NCBI RefSeq assembly: GCF_034932365.1
Contig: NZ_JAYGHR010000009.1
Span: 50,854 to 114,853, forward strand
Source of the DNA: Capilliphycus robustus
GTDB taxonomy: Bacteria; Cyanobacteriota; Cyanobacteriia; Cyanobacteriales; Microcoleaceae
Direction of reading: 5' to 3'
DNA length: 64,000 nucleotides
How positions within the stretch are numbered: the stretch's first letter is position 1; each line of letters begins with the position of its first letter. A program made the translations under genes and the position numbers. The notes beneath the pieces are model-generated. The model saw only the letters and a list, made by a program, of their open reading frames with translations. It had not been told where the DNA came from and did no database searches. Of the stretch, positions 1-7,908 are shown piece by piece.

Positions 1-5
1 TCTCT

Positions 6-746
6 ATGGGGATTTCAGCGATTAGCATCAACCATCTCAGCGTCCAATATCGAGGCGTTGAGGCGTTGCAAGACATTTCTTTGGAAATCAAACCCGGACG
101 CCTAACCGGAGTTATTGGCCCCAATGGAGCGGGAAAAAGTACATTAATGAAGGCGATGTTAGGCTTAATTCCGGCGATGGGTGAACCCGTGTTGTATGGA
201 AGTCAACCCTTGAGTCAACAGCGTCAACGAGTGGCTTATGTTCCCCAGCGATCGCAAATTGACTGGACCTATCCAGCGACAGTTTGGGATGTGGTTATGA
301 TGGGGAGAATTCGTAAAACGGGGTGGTTTCGTCGCTTTTCTACCGTGAGTCGTCGTCAGGCGTCGGAAGCGTTAGAAAGAGTGGGAATGACAGAGTATAA
401 AAATCGTCCCATTGGTCAATTATCAGGAGGTCAACAACAGCGTGTCTTTTTAGCGCGATCGCTCGCTCAAGAAGCAGAAATTTTCTGTTTTGATGAACCC
501 TTTGTGGGAATTGATCAAAAAACCGAGAATATCATTTTTAAAATCTTTCGAGATTTAGCAAATTCCGGTAAAATTGTTTTAGTGATTAATCACGATTTAG
601 GAGAATCCATTACCAATTTTGATGAGATCATTTTGCTGAATAAAGAACTAATTGCTGCGGGTCGCCGTCAACAGGTTCTCCAAGAGGAAAATTTGAGTCG
701 TGCTTATGGCGGAAAGGTGATTTTCTTTTCAGAAAATGCTGCCTAA
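6..746 (+). CDS. mntA: Metal ABC transporter ATP-binding protein (MntA type)
   Basis: ATPase subunit of a metal-ion importer, probably for manganese. Walker A GPNGAGKST is at residues 38-46, the ABC signature LSGGQ at about 139-143 and Walker B IFCFDEP at about 159-165, followed by a switch histidine in NHDLGES. At 246 residues the length is normal for the family. The segment VPQRSQIDWTYPATVWDVV is typical of Mn/Zn/Fe importers. The permease gene follows 21 bases downstream, so the two are co-transcribed; the substrate-binding lipoprotein is not in view and may lie upstream of the window. The ATG lies six bases from the window edge, so its ribosome binding site cannot be judged. Metal specificity (Mn rather than Zn) is inferred from similarity to cyanobacterial MntA. 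Confidence 0.85.
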   Translation: MGISAISINHLSVQYRGVEALQDISLEIKPGRLTGVIGPNGAGKSTLMKAMLGLIPAMGEPVLYGSQPLSQQRQRVAYVPQRSQIDWTYPATVWDVVMMGRIRKTGWFRRFSTVSRRQASEALERVGMTEYKNRPIGQLSGGQQQRVFLARSLAQEAEIFCFDEPFVGIDQKTENIIFKIFRDLANSGKIVLVINHDLGESITNFDEIILLNKELIAAGRRQQVLQEENLSRAYGGKVIFFSENAA

Positions 747-767
747 GCTGAAACTGAGTGAAATAAA

Positions 768-1661
768 ATGTGGAATATTTTAATAGAACCCTTACAATAT
801 AGCTTTATGCAACGATCTTTGATTGTTGCAATTTTAGTCGGTGTTATTTGTGCTGTCGTTGGCTGTTACTTAATGGTGCAACGACTGGCTTTATTGGGAG
901 ATGCAATTAGTCATTCGGTGTTGCCGGGGTTAGCGATTGCCTATATTATTGGAGCCAATATCTTTATTGGTGCGTTTATTGCGGGGGTAATTAGCACCGT
1001 TTTTATTAACTTAATTAGAACTCGCAGCAATATTAAAGAAGATGCGGCGATGGGCATTGTATTTTCTGCCTTTTTTGCGCTCGGAATTACGTTAATTACC
1101 CTGATTCAAAAAGACAACAAAATTGACCTCAATCACTTTTTATTTGGGAATATTCTCGGCGTGACATTAGGAGAGGTTAGAGATACAGCGATTATTGCTG
1201 TTATTGTTATTTTTATTATCGTTTTAATTTATAAAGAACTGCTCTTTTATACCTTTGATCCTTTGGGTGCAGAAGCCGTCGGTTTACCTGTGAACTTACT
1301 CAACTTTGGGTTAATGGTGTTAATTGCGTTAACCATCGTCGCCAGTTTAAAAGCGGTTGGGGTGGTGTTAGTTTTATCGCTGTTAATTACTCCGGCGGCG
1401 ACAGCTTATTTACTCGTGAGTCGTTTACATCTGATGATGTTTTTAGGCGTAGGAGTTGGGGTATTTTCCAGTATTAGCGGGATGTATCTGAGTTATTTTT
1501 ATAATCTTCCTTCAGGCCCTGCTATTGTATTAGTGGCATCGGGATTATTTACTTTAGCCTTTCTATTTAGTCCGAGTCAAGGAATTCTCACCCATCCACC
1601 CACAACCAGCAAGCAACCCGCATTTATTAAAGAGTTAAAAAACTTAATTAATCGTTCCTAA
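768..1661 (+). CDS. mntB: Metal ABC transporter permease (MntB type)
   Basis: Integral membrane subunit of the same importer as the preceding ATPase, of the ABC-3 family for Mn, Zn or Fe. The 297-residue product has about eight hydrophobic segments and the family-typical stretches LALLGDAISHSVLPGLAIAY (about residues 40-59) and GVVLVLSLLITPAATAYLL (about 198-216). It begins with ATG 21 bases after the ATPase stop. The C-terminal 25 residues are hydrophilic and probably cytoplasmic. No clear terminator follows before the next gene, 66 bases downstream, which has its own ribosome binding site. Manganese as the substrate is an inference. Confidence 0.85.
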   Translation: MWNILIEPLQYSFMQRSLIVAILVGVICAVVGCYLMVQRLALLGDAISHSVLPGLAIAYIIGANIFIGAFIAGVISTVFINLIRTRSNIKEDAAMGIVFSAFFALGITLITLIQKDNKIDLNHFLFGNILGVTLGEVRDTAIIAVIVIFIIVLIYKELLFYTFDPLGAEAVGLPVNLLNFGLMVLIALTIVASLKAVGVVLVLSLLITPAATAYLLVSRLHLMMFLGVGVGVFSSISGMYLSYFYNLPSGPAIVLVASGLFTLAFLFSPSQGILTHPPTTSKQPAFIKELKNLINRS

Positions 1662-1727
1662 AACCGCTCTCCCATCGTTAAATTGATAGCGCTAGATTAT
1701 ATATAGTGGCGTATCAAGGAAGCTGCT

Positions 1728-2255
1728 ATGAATAAAGGGCAACTAACAACATGGTTTGATGAGAGAGGTTTTGGCTTCATCAAACCGGATGATGGCGGTA
1801 AAGAAGTTTTCCTGCATATTAGTGCGCTGAAGGGATCAGGTCGTCGCCCAAAAGTTGGAGATAGGATTTTGTACGAGCGAGTTACGGAAGCCAACGGGAA
1901 GGTTCAGGCTGTTAAAGCTTCTATTGAGGGTGTTGTATCTCGACCCTTAGCAACCCAGCAGAAACCCAGGAAACGAGGTTTACTCAAAACTGTTATTGGT
2001 CTTGGAATTCTGGCTGTTGCTGCGCTTTTTACAATGGAATTTAGTCCGAGTCGCTCTCCCTCTGTCATTAGCTCCATCACAAAACCAGAATGTCTGATCA
2101 AAGGGAACATTTCCCATAATACAGGCGACAAGCTTTATCACCTTCCCGGGATGGAAGATTACGAGTCAACAGTTATCGATCCAGCAAGGGGAGAAAGGTG
2201 GTTTTGTACCGAGTCAGAAGCGATCGCATCAGGTTGGCGCAAAGCACCGAGGTAG
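1728..2255 (+). CDS. Cold-shock-domain protein with membrane anchor
   Basis: 175 residues. An N-terminal cold-shock (OB-fold) domain covers about residues 1-68, with the RNP-type stretch GFGFIKPDDGGKEVFLHISA. A basic linker precedes one hydrophobic segment at about 85-102, and a C-terminal region of about 50 residues contains KLYHLPGMEDYESTVID and RGERWFCTESEAIASGW. That C-terminal motif is found at the ends of various nuclease-like and cold-shock membrane proteins in bacteria. The architecture suggests a single-stranded nucleic-acid binder tethered to the membrane. AAGGAAG lies about 8 bases before the ATG, supporting this start. Function in the cell is unknown. Confidence 0.7.
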   Translation: MNKGQLTTWFDERGFGFIKPDDGGKEVFLHISALKGSGRRPKVGDRILYERVTEANGKVQAVKASIEGVVSRPLATQQKPRKRGLLKTVIGLGILAVAALFTMEFSPSRSPSVISSITKPECLIKGNISHNTGDKLYHLPGMEDYESTVIDPARGERWFCTESEAIASGWRKAPR

Positions 2256-2521
2256 GCGCAGCAGTCCAACAAGGTTTATCAAAAGGTCGCCTCGTTGCAC
2301 CCACGCCATAAGAAGCGCGTTGGCGGTGGGATGAATCGCGACCAACAAAACAATTAATTGGGTCTTTATTGCTCCTCAATGTACTCTTTCAGTATCTCAA
2401 CGGTTACGCCTCCACAATAAATCTCTTTCAATTGAGTTTCAAACTGCTTAGAAAGAACTCGACTGGTGGCGGTTTTAATTGAGTTGACCAGTTTGCTTAA
2501 ATGCAAGAGAATAACCTCCAA
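2256..2521 (-). mobile_element. Decayed IS200/IS605-family element
   Basis: A remnant holding one element end and the C-terminal part of a TnpA-type transposase. Bases 2277-2345 contain the hairpin-rich end (CCGCCAACGCGC then GGCGTGGG on the complement), next to the transposase stop. The coding remnant lies at 2366-2521 on the minus strand. No left part of the gene and no accessory gene remain, so the element cannot move by itself. Confidence 0.65.
2366..2521 (-). pseudogene. TnpA (Y1 transposase) C-terminal fragment
   Basis: The minus strand reads KLVNSIKTATSRVLSKQF, then LKEIYCGGVTVEILKEYIEEQ and a stop. This matches the C-terminal end of IS200-type HUH transposases, in which a segment around WKPVFWSRSY normally lies between the two parts. 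That segment is missing, so there is an internal deletion of roughly 15 codons as well as loss of the N-terminal half with the HUH motif. It is a dead copy. Confidence 0.65.
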
Positions 2522-2907
2522 TCAAACAAGATGGTTGTTATTCTAGACTAAAAGCGGTCTGAGATGTTCCATCTGTTTTGAGTTGAGTAAAACCTCAAAT
2601 GAAGGTGAATTTCAGAGTTAATCCGATGACTAATTTTACCGGTTCTAGCAGTTTAAGGGATTGATCTTCCCTGTTCTCTGCTATCTTTCTCTGATTTCAC
2701 CCTCAATAAATGGAAAGGTTTAACTAGGGTCTTTTTTAGGCTTAAATTTACCGCTAATGATTCACCAATAAAAATGGAATGAACGCTGTTTTAGAGCAAG
2801 TAGCAGCGTTGAATATTGAGCGGTTTGATTGACATTGATGCACTCAGATTGTTTTTCAGAAAAATAAAGGAGAATAAGTACAACTTTGGGGATTGAATTT
2901 TGAGCGG
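2522..2907. other. Intergenic, no gene seen
   Basis: 386 bases of AT-rich sequence between the IS remnant and the XRE regulator. I see no ORF with a plausible start, no RNA gene and no strong hairpin. Confidence 0.5.
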
Positions 2908-3147
2908 CTACTTTTTCTTAAAATATTGGTGTAGCAGATCAGCTCCTTGTCCCCCCATATCGGTAAGTTTTTGCTCAATGGCGTTTAACGCGAGCTGAGA
3001 AGGTTTGGCGTGTCCTCTTTCCCATCGGTTCACAGTCTGGAAAGAAACACCCAAGGTAATGGCTAACTTTTCTTGGGATAAGCCTAAGCGTTCACGAAGG
3101 GTACGAACAAGATAGGGAATATCTGAAACTGGAGTAATCACGGGCAT
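2908..3147 (-). CDS. XRE-family helix-turn-helix regulator
   Basis: A 79-residue DNA-binding protein consisting almost entirely of a Cro/CI-type HTH: LRERLGLSQEKLAITLGVSF, then QTVNRWERGHAKPS. The ATG at 3147 (product beginning MPVITPV) is preferred over an upstream TTG at 3189 because TAGGAA lies about 8 bases before it. It stands alone, about 390 bases from an IS200 remnant and divergent from nothing obvious. The sequence does not show what it regulates; it could be a free-standing repressor or an antitoxin whose partner has been lost. Confidence 0.75.
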   Translation of the reverse strand: MPVITPVSDIPYLVRTLRERLGLSQEKLAITLGVSFQTVNRWERGHAKPSQLALNAIEQKLTDMGGQGADLLHQYFKKK

Positions 3148-3322
3148 CGTTTTTTTCCTAAACTCTATCTCCAAGTTAAGATATAACACCCCTTATATTC
3201 AACAGTGGTGATACTGAACTTTGAGCTAAGTGGTTTGTGTCTTTTTAAAACACAATCTCCGAGAAAATACGGATGCAACTCTCGAAAGTCTTTCCCCGTC
3301 GTAAGAGTAGCCCAAGCTAAAT

Positions 3323-3874
3323 TTAGGGAGAAAAAGAATCAATTCCTCGCAAACGCTTCATAATTAAATCAAACCGACACAAATTAGGTTCGGTGGCGTG
3401 ATCAAACTGAGAATTCACCTCAGAGTTGGACGGAGTTCGAGGGGATGTTTTAGAGTCTTCGCTAAAACGGTTAACTGTATTTCGCAGTCGAGAAGACAGA
3501 AATTTCGTGACAGCGCGATAGAACCGCAGAGCAAACAACACATCTCGATCCAGTTTTTCGGCTAATTGTTGGCGGGGAATGGCTAATACCACCGAATCTT
3601 CAACGGCTTTCACCGTCGCGGAGGGCAGACGTCCATCAATAAATGACATTTCCCCGAGAACTTCCCCGCAGCCGATTTTCCCAATTTCTTGATTTCCGAC
3701 TGCGGCGACTGAAACGCTGAGAGTCCCCTCCAAAACAATATAAAGTGCTGAAATGGGCTGACCTTCATGGATGAGAATCGTCTGAGCCGTAACCTTTTCA
3801 CGGTTTCCATGCTTAACCATCCAATCAATATCGCGATCATTTAATTCGCTTAAAATTACTAACGCTTTGTTCAT
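3323..3874 (-). CDS. Cyclic nucleotide-binding domain protein
   Basis: 183 residues with a cNMP-binding domain of the Crp/PKA fold at about residues 15-135. The phosphate-binding-cassette region reads GEVLGEMSFIDGRLPSATVK, which has the glycines and acidic residue but ends in PSATV, close to the usual R-[ST]-A-[ST]-V pattern with the arginine shifted. There is no HTH after the domain, so it is not a Crp-type transcription factor. The C-terminal 45 residues are polar and probably disordered. It lies 41 bases upstream of nothing on its strand, with the thioredoxin-TPR gene ahead of it in the same direction (4734-3916). Role: probably a small sensor module. Confidence 0.75.
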   Translation of the reverse strand: MNKALVILSELNDRDIDWMVKHGNREKVTAQTILIHEGQPISALYIVLEGTLSVSVAAVGNQEIGKIGCGEVLGEMSFIDGRLPSATVKAVEDSVVLAIPRQQLAEKLDRDVLFALRFYRAVTKFLSSRLRNTVNRFSEDSKTSPRTPSNSEVNSQFDHATEPNLCRFDLIMKRLRGIDSFSP

Positions 3875-3915
3875 TAGATCCAGTGAAGATTTCTGGAGGG
3901 AGAATCACAAAATTT

Positions 3916-4734
3916 TCAGTATAACTGTAGCATAAGCTGTTTGCGATACTCTTTTGTTAACGAATGATCATCGCCCAGCAATTCAAACAAACTCAACATG
4001 GCTTTGCGAGCGCCATCATTTTTGTAACTGCGATCAATCTTGACAACTTCTAAAAAGGTTTTGAGAGCCTGTGGATAATTTTTTTCTAAGGTGAAACGAC
4101 AAGCTTGAGCATAAAGCTGATCGAGTTCAGTTGTCCCAGGCTGTTGAACGACAGCTTGAAACTCGATTAACTGTTTTAAAGCTTGAGCTTTAGGATAATA
4201 CTCTCGTTGATCTTCAGATATTGTTGTTAATAACTGAGTCGCTTCATCGCTTTGTTTCATCTCGATGAAAAAGAGGGCCGCTTGTAAGGTTAAATCAGGT
4301 TGATTAGGATATTTTTTGAGTAACTGTTTAAACAGATTTTGGGCTAAGTCTAAATCTCGATTAACAATTGCCGTTTTAATCTTGGCAAATTCTTGATCAA
4401 CTTCCGACTTAAAATTAAGCTGTCCTAACAGTTGACGCAGTTGGACTTCATTTAATGCACCCACAAATCCAGGTAGAACTTCCCCTTGCTGAACAATTCG
4501 CACGTCGGGAACACCCTCAACGTTGTAAGTATTAGCGAGATCGGGATTTTTGTCAATATCAACTTTCGCTAAAATAAAATCATATTCTTCGACAAGCTTT
4601 TCGAGTAAGGGCTTCATCAGTTGACATGGCCCGCACCAGGTTGCGAAAAAGTCCACTAAAATGATCTGTTCATCTGACTTTTGCAAAACCTCACGTTCAA
4701 AGTTGTCACTGTTGACTTCTATGCTATATCCCAT
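3916..4734 (-). CDS. Thioredoxin-TPR co-chaperone (YbbN/CnoX-like)
   Basis: 272 residues. The N-terminal thioredoxin domain (about 1-108) has the CXXC site FFATWCGPCQLMKPLLEKL and cis-proline region VEGVPDVRIV. The C-terminal region (about 115-272) is a TPR-like helical domain of the kind found in YbbN/CnoX, which hands oxidised or unfolded clients to chaperones. Unlike E. coli CnoX, which has SXXC, this protein keeps both cysteines and could be redox-active. It sits near MsrA and TxlA on the same strand, making a group of thiol and methionine repair genes. The ATG at 4734 gives the canonical family N terminus. Confidence 0.82.
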   Translation of the reverse strand: MGYSIEVNSDNFEREVLQKSDEQIILVDFFATWCGPCQLMKPLLEKLVEEYDFILAKVDIDKNPDLANTYNVEGVPDVRIVQQGEVLPGFVGALNEVQLRQLLGQLNFKSEVDQEFAKIKTAIVNRDLDLAQNLFKQLLKKYPNQPDLTLQAALFFIEMKQSDEATQLLTTISEDQREYYPKAQALKQLIEFQAVVQQPGTTELDQLYAQACRFTLEKNYPQALKTFLEVVKIDRSYKNDGARKAMLSLFELLGDDHSLTKEYRKQLMLQLY

Positions 4735-4831
4735 TGAACTACTCTTCTTGACGAATGATGATTAGATACCTAAAATTTTAAACCCGTTGGGGAAAATTAG
4801 CCCCCGGAATCTGTTTTTAACCGATTCTCCG

Positions 4832-5299
4832 TTAAGGATTTTTGCTGTTCCGTTGCTTTTCATAGTATTGTTGATGGTACTCTTCGGCTCGATAATAGTC
4901 TGAAGCCGCCTGAATTTCAGTTGTAATGTCTTTTTCATAGCGTCCCGACATTTGCAGTTTGTGTTTGGATCGTCTGGCGAGTTGTTCTTGTTCGGGACTA
5001 TGGTAAAAGATGACTGAACGATACTGTTCTCCTCGATCAGGCCCTTGGCGGTTGTAAGAAGTCGGATCGTGAATCGTCCAGAAAATTGCTAATAATTCCT
5101 CATAGGAAAGTGTATCGGGATCATACTGGAGTTGAACGACTTCTGCATGACCCGTTATTCGGGCGCAAACATCGAGGTAGGAAGGGTTGGGAAAATGTCC
5201 GCCCATATATCCAACTGATGTAGATGTCACGCCTTTGATCCGGCGAAATGCTGCTTCTACACCCCAAAAGCATCCGGCTCCAAATGTTGCTGTTTCCAT
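4832..5299 (-). CDS. msrA: Peptide methionine-S-sulfoxide reductase
   Basis: Reduces methionine-S-sulfoxide in damaged proteins using thioredoxin. The catalytic motif FGAGCFWGVEAAF is at residues 6-18, with Cys10 as the nucleophile; GYMGGHFPNPSYLDVC and the strand with the conserved HDPTS follow. At 155 residues it is close to the short bacterial MsrA class. The tail (EYHQQYYEKQRNSKNP) lacks a resolving cysteine near the end, so recycling probably uses an internal cysteine or thioredoxin directly. It lies 97 bases upstream of the thioredoxin-TPR gene on the same strand, and may be transcribed with it. Confidence 0.93.
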   Translation of the reverse strand: METATFGAGCFWGVEAAFRRIKGVTSTSVGYMGGHFPNPSYLDVCARITGHAEVVQLQYDPDTLSYEELLAIFWTIHDPTSYNRQGPDRGEQYRSVIFYHSPEQEQLARRSKHKLQMSGRYEKDITTEIQAASDYYRAEEYHQQYYEKQRNSKNP

Positions 5300-5675
5300 C
5301 GTTTTGAACCTTTTTAGATATAATTGATGAGTCGGACTTAATATAGATTAAGGGACTCTCTAAAATGTTAGATCAAATTTGATTTGATATTCCCTGAACG
5401 GCTATCATTCCCCGATATTGCTCAAACAGTCACGATCACCCGTTCATCTCCTTTTTGAGCAACACAACCTGACCCGCTATTTTAAACAATGCTCTTTACT
5501 AAAGCTTTACATCTAATTCGACTAGAATTTACACTACTCTCTATTTTTGTCATTCAAAATATTTTAAGATCAGAACTTGATAAGATACTGCTTTATAGTT
5601 AGCAGATTCTTAGGAGTAGACTAGGCGTTTAATCAGGTGCATCCACAACTCAATCCAAGCTTTGTGTTGAATCAA
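5300..5675. other. Intergenic; possible plus-strand small RNA
   Basis: 376 bases with no credible ORF on either strand. A strong plus-strand terminator follows at 5676-5714, yet both flanking genes (msrA and txlA) are on the minus strand. A further imperfect stem, CAACTCA pairing with TGTGTTG at about 5645-5669, lies directly before it. A short non-coding RNA ending at about 5714 would explain this; the sequence alone does not prove one. Confidence 0.35.
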
Positions 5676-5714
5676 TCAGGGAATTTTGCTTGAACCGATT
5701 CCCTGATTTTTTTT
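5676..5714 (+). terminator. Rho-independent terminator, plus strand
   Basis: Perfect 9-bp stem TCAGGGAAT (5676-5684) with ATTCCCTGA (5698-5706), a 13-base loop and a run of eight T (5707-5714). On the plus strand this is a textbook intrinsic terminator, with no plus-strand protein gene upstream of it. Read on the other strand it has no T run immediately after the stem, so it does not serve txlA well. Confidence 0.75.
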
Positions 5715-5749
5715 ATGAAGTTACCAATTATTACGGGAACTCCGTCTAT

Positions 5750-6343
5750 TTAATTGACAATCGTTGAACCATGAGCGCGAGGATCGGTATTGCTTTGCTG
5801 AGGAGTAACAGAAGGTTTAAAGGCAGAAACTTGTCCAGTCGCTTCGGCATAAGGGAGAGGAATACCTGCAATTAAAGCATCCAGATTAGCTTCCATAATA
5901 GCAGGCGGAATTTCTCCAATACTTTGGGCGATCGCTGAGGCTTGATCATTGAGAAAGACAAAGTGGGGAATGCCATCGACTCGATATTGCAAAACCTCGG
6001 GCAACCACTTACTATTATCAACATTGAGCATGACAAAATTGAGTTTATTTTCATACTCATGCTTAATCCTATTGAGTTCGGGTGCCATTGCTTGACAAGT
6101 GGTACACCAGTTCGCATAAAATTCGATTAAGCTTGGCTTTCCATTATTCAAAGCAACTTCAAGTGGGGTTGACTCTTCTGCGAGTTCAGGCAGAGAAGTT
6201 GAAGTCACATCTGTTCGTAAACCCACCAGGATAGCTACACTTAAAATAACAGCGACTAGAGTGATTAACAGGTTTCTCAAGCGAGTCGCCAAGGTTGATG
6301 GCTGAGTGGGGGAAGAGGAGGATGTTGAGGACTGATCGTTCAT
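5750..6343 (-). CDS. txlA: Membrane-anchored thioredoxin (TxlA/HCF164-like)
   Basis: 197 residues. After a polar N terminus, one transmembrane segment lies at about 25-42 (RNLLITLVAVILSVAILVGL). A thioredoxin domain follows with the site FYANWCTTCQAMAPE and cis-proline VDGIPHFVF. This is the layout of cyanobacterial TxlA and plant HCF164, which are held in the thylakoid membrane with the domain on the lumenal side and pass reductant for cytochrome b6f and other maturation. The C-terminal tail (SAFKPSVTPQQSNTDPRAH) is low-complexity. It stands upstream of msrA on the same strand, 450 bases away. A TnpB element has inserted about 150 bases upstream of its start. Confidence 0.85.
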   Translation of the reverse strand: MNDQSSTSSSSPTQPSTLATRLRNLLITLVAVILSVAILVGLRTDVTSTSLPELAEESTPLEVALNNGKPSLIEFYANWCTTCQAMAPELNRIKHEYENKLNFVMLNVDNSKWLPEVLQYRVDGIPHFVFLNDQASAIAQSIGEIPPAIMEANLDALIAGIPLPYAEATGQVSAFKPSVTPQQSNTDPRAHGSTIVN

Positions 6344-6490
6344 TGATATCGAAATTAAAAAATAATCACATCTTGATTTTAGTTGACAAATCAGATCTAC
6401 ATTTTTCCCAGTGGCGAGCCACTATGATTGAGGGATGTACAGGTGTTGAAACTGTCCACGCCATCGCCCTTGTTGTCCATTCTCCCTCTT

Positions 6491-7830
6491 TTGACATCCT
6501 CCCCTCCGTAAACGAAGGGGATTCCCAAACCTTACGATTTGGGTTTCTGCTTCTTAGCAGTTGCCTTGCGAGATTTACTCTCTTCGGGTCTTCGTTCTCT
6601 CGGATGCAAGCTCCGAGAGCTGCGAAGACTTCGTCTTACACTCGCTCCACAGACTGACACGGCTTGCCCTGCCGCCAAAATATTTATACTGGCGTTGATA
6701 TCTCGATCATGGTGAGAGTTGCATTTAGGGCAATCCCATTCCCTGATATTCAACGGCATTTTTTCGGCGATATACCCACAATTGGAACATCGCTTTGAAC
6801 TGGGAAACCAGCGATCTATTTTGATCAATTCTCGTCCGTACCACTCTGCTTTATAAGTGAGTTGTCGAACCAGTTCTCCCCAGTTGGCGTCGCTGATTGC
6901 TCTAGCTAATTTGTGATTTTTGACCATGTTCTTTACAGCTAAATCCTCAACTACTATCGTTTGATTTTCACTCATTAGTTGAGTCGTTAGCTTGTGAGTT
7001 TGGTCGCGCCTGCAATCAGCAATTTTTGCTTGAATTCTTGCTACTTTAACTCGGGCTTTCTCTCTGTTCAAAGAACCTTTGGTTTTTCGGCTTAAAGACT
7101 TTTGAGCGCGTCTGAGTTTTTTGTATAGCTTGTCAAAATGTTTGGGGTTGGAAACTTTAACGCCATCGGACGTGGTGAACAGGCTGGTAATTCCCAGATC
7201 AATTCCCACTTTTTTATCGATGGGCTTGAGTTTGTGGTCTACTGGATCGTCAATTCTCAAAGAAACAAACCATCTCCCACTCGGGTCTAATCTGACCGTT
7301 ATTGTTGAGGGTGTACAACCAGTAGGAAGTTGACGACTCCATCGAATTGGCAAGGGTTCAAAGCACTTGGCAATGTAGACTTGACCCTCTTTGAATTTGA
7401 AAGCCGACTTGGTAAATTCTGCACTTCCACCGTTACGTTTTCTCTTGAAGTTTGGGTATTTCGCCCGACCAGCAAAGAAGTTACTGAAAGCGGTTTGTAA
7501 GTGCCTTAAACTCTGTTGAAGCGGAACACAACTGACCTCATTTAAGAAGTCTAATTCCTCCTCTTTCTTCCAGTTTGTCAACATCGAAGAAGTCAGAGAA
7601 TAGCCAACTCGTTCAAAACGTTCATACCACGCCTCAGTACGTGCTGCCAGTGCCTTATTGTACACTAACCTTACGCATCCCAGTGTTCTCCTCAACAGGT
7701 TTTCCTGTTCAAGAGTAGGGTAAAAACGGTAGCGATAGGCTTTCTCAGTCATGCCTCATAGTTTAACATATGTCTTGTGAAGACGTTAAACTTATTGAAT
7801 AAAGCCGTCAATCACGGACGGGGTTTCAGA
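6491..7830 (-). mobile_element. IS605-family (IS1341-type) element with tnpB only
   Basis: An apparently intact element with a single gene, tnpB, and no tnpA. The right end, read on the minus strand, carries the hairpin CCCCTTCGTTTACGGAGGGG and ends with GGATGTCAA at 6491, as expected for IS605-family right ends with a TCAA cleavage site. The left end has a hairpin at 7805-7821 (GACGG and CCGTC arms). The left arm sequence resembles the one before the second tnpB at 63900-63915. The exact left boundary is not certain. Confidence 0.7.
6532..7752 (-). CDS. tnpB: TnpB RNA-guided nuclease (IS605 OrfB)
   Basis: A full-length 406-residue TnpB, the ancestor-type relative of Cas12. The RuvC residues are all present: Asp185 in VGIDLGITS, Glu269 in IVVEDLAVKNM and Asp351 in HDRDINASINI. 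The zinc ribbon CSNCGY...CPKC is at about residues 322-344. An N-terminal WED-like region and a central helical region come before it. Established work shows that TnpB cuts DNA using an omegaRNA made from the 3' end of its own gene and the element's right end; the hairpin next to the stop codon fits this. No frameshift or stop is visible, so it could be active. Confidence 0.93.
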   Translation of the reverse strand: MTEKAYRYRFYPTLEQENLLRRTLGCVRLVYNKALAARTEAWYERFERVGYSLTSSMLTNWKKEEELDFLNEVSCVPLQQSLRHLQTAFSNFFAGRAKYPNFKRKRNGGSAEFTKSAFKFKEGQVYIAKCFEPLPIRWSRQLPTGCTPSTITVRLDPSGRWFVSLRIDDPVDHKLKPIDKKVGIDLGITSLFTTSDGVKVSNPKHFDKLYKKLRRAQKSLSRKTKGSLNREKARVKVARIQAKIADCRRDQTHKLTTQLMSENQTIVVEDLAVKNMVKNHKLARAISDANWGELVRQLTYKAEWYGRELIKIDRWFPSSKRCSNCGYIAEKMPLNIREWDCPKCNSHHDRDINASINILAAGQAVSVCGASVRRSLRSSRSLHPRERRPEESKSRKATAKKQKPKS

Positions 7831-7908
7831 CCCAAAACTTTCGATGATAGGAATCAATCCTAATTCGTCTGATGGAGTCTGGAACCATGAACCCCCTGTT
7901 TATCCGGT

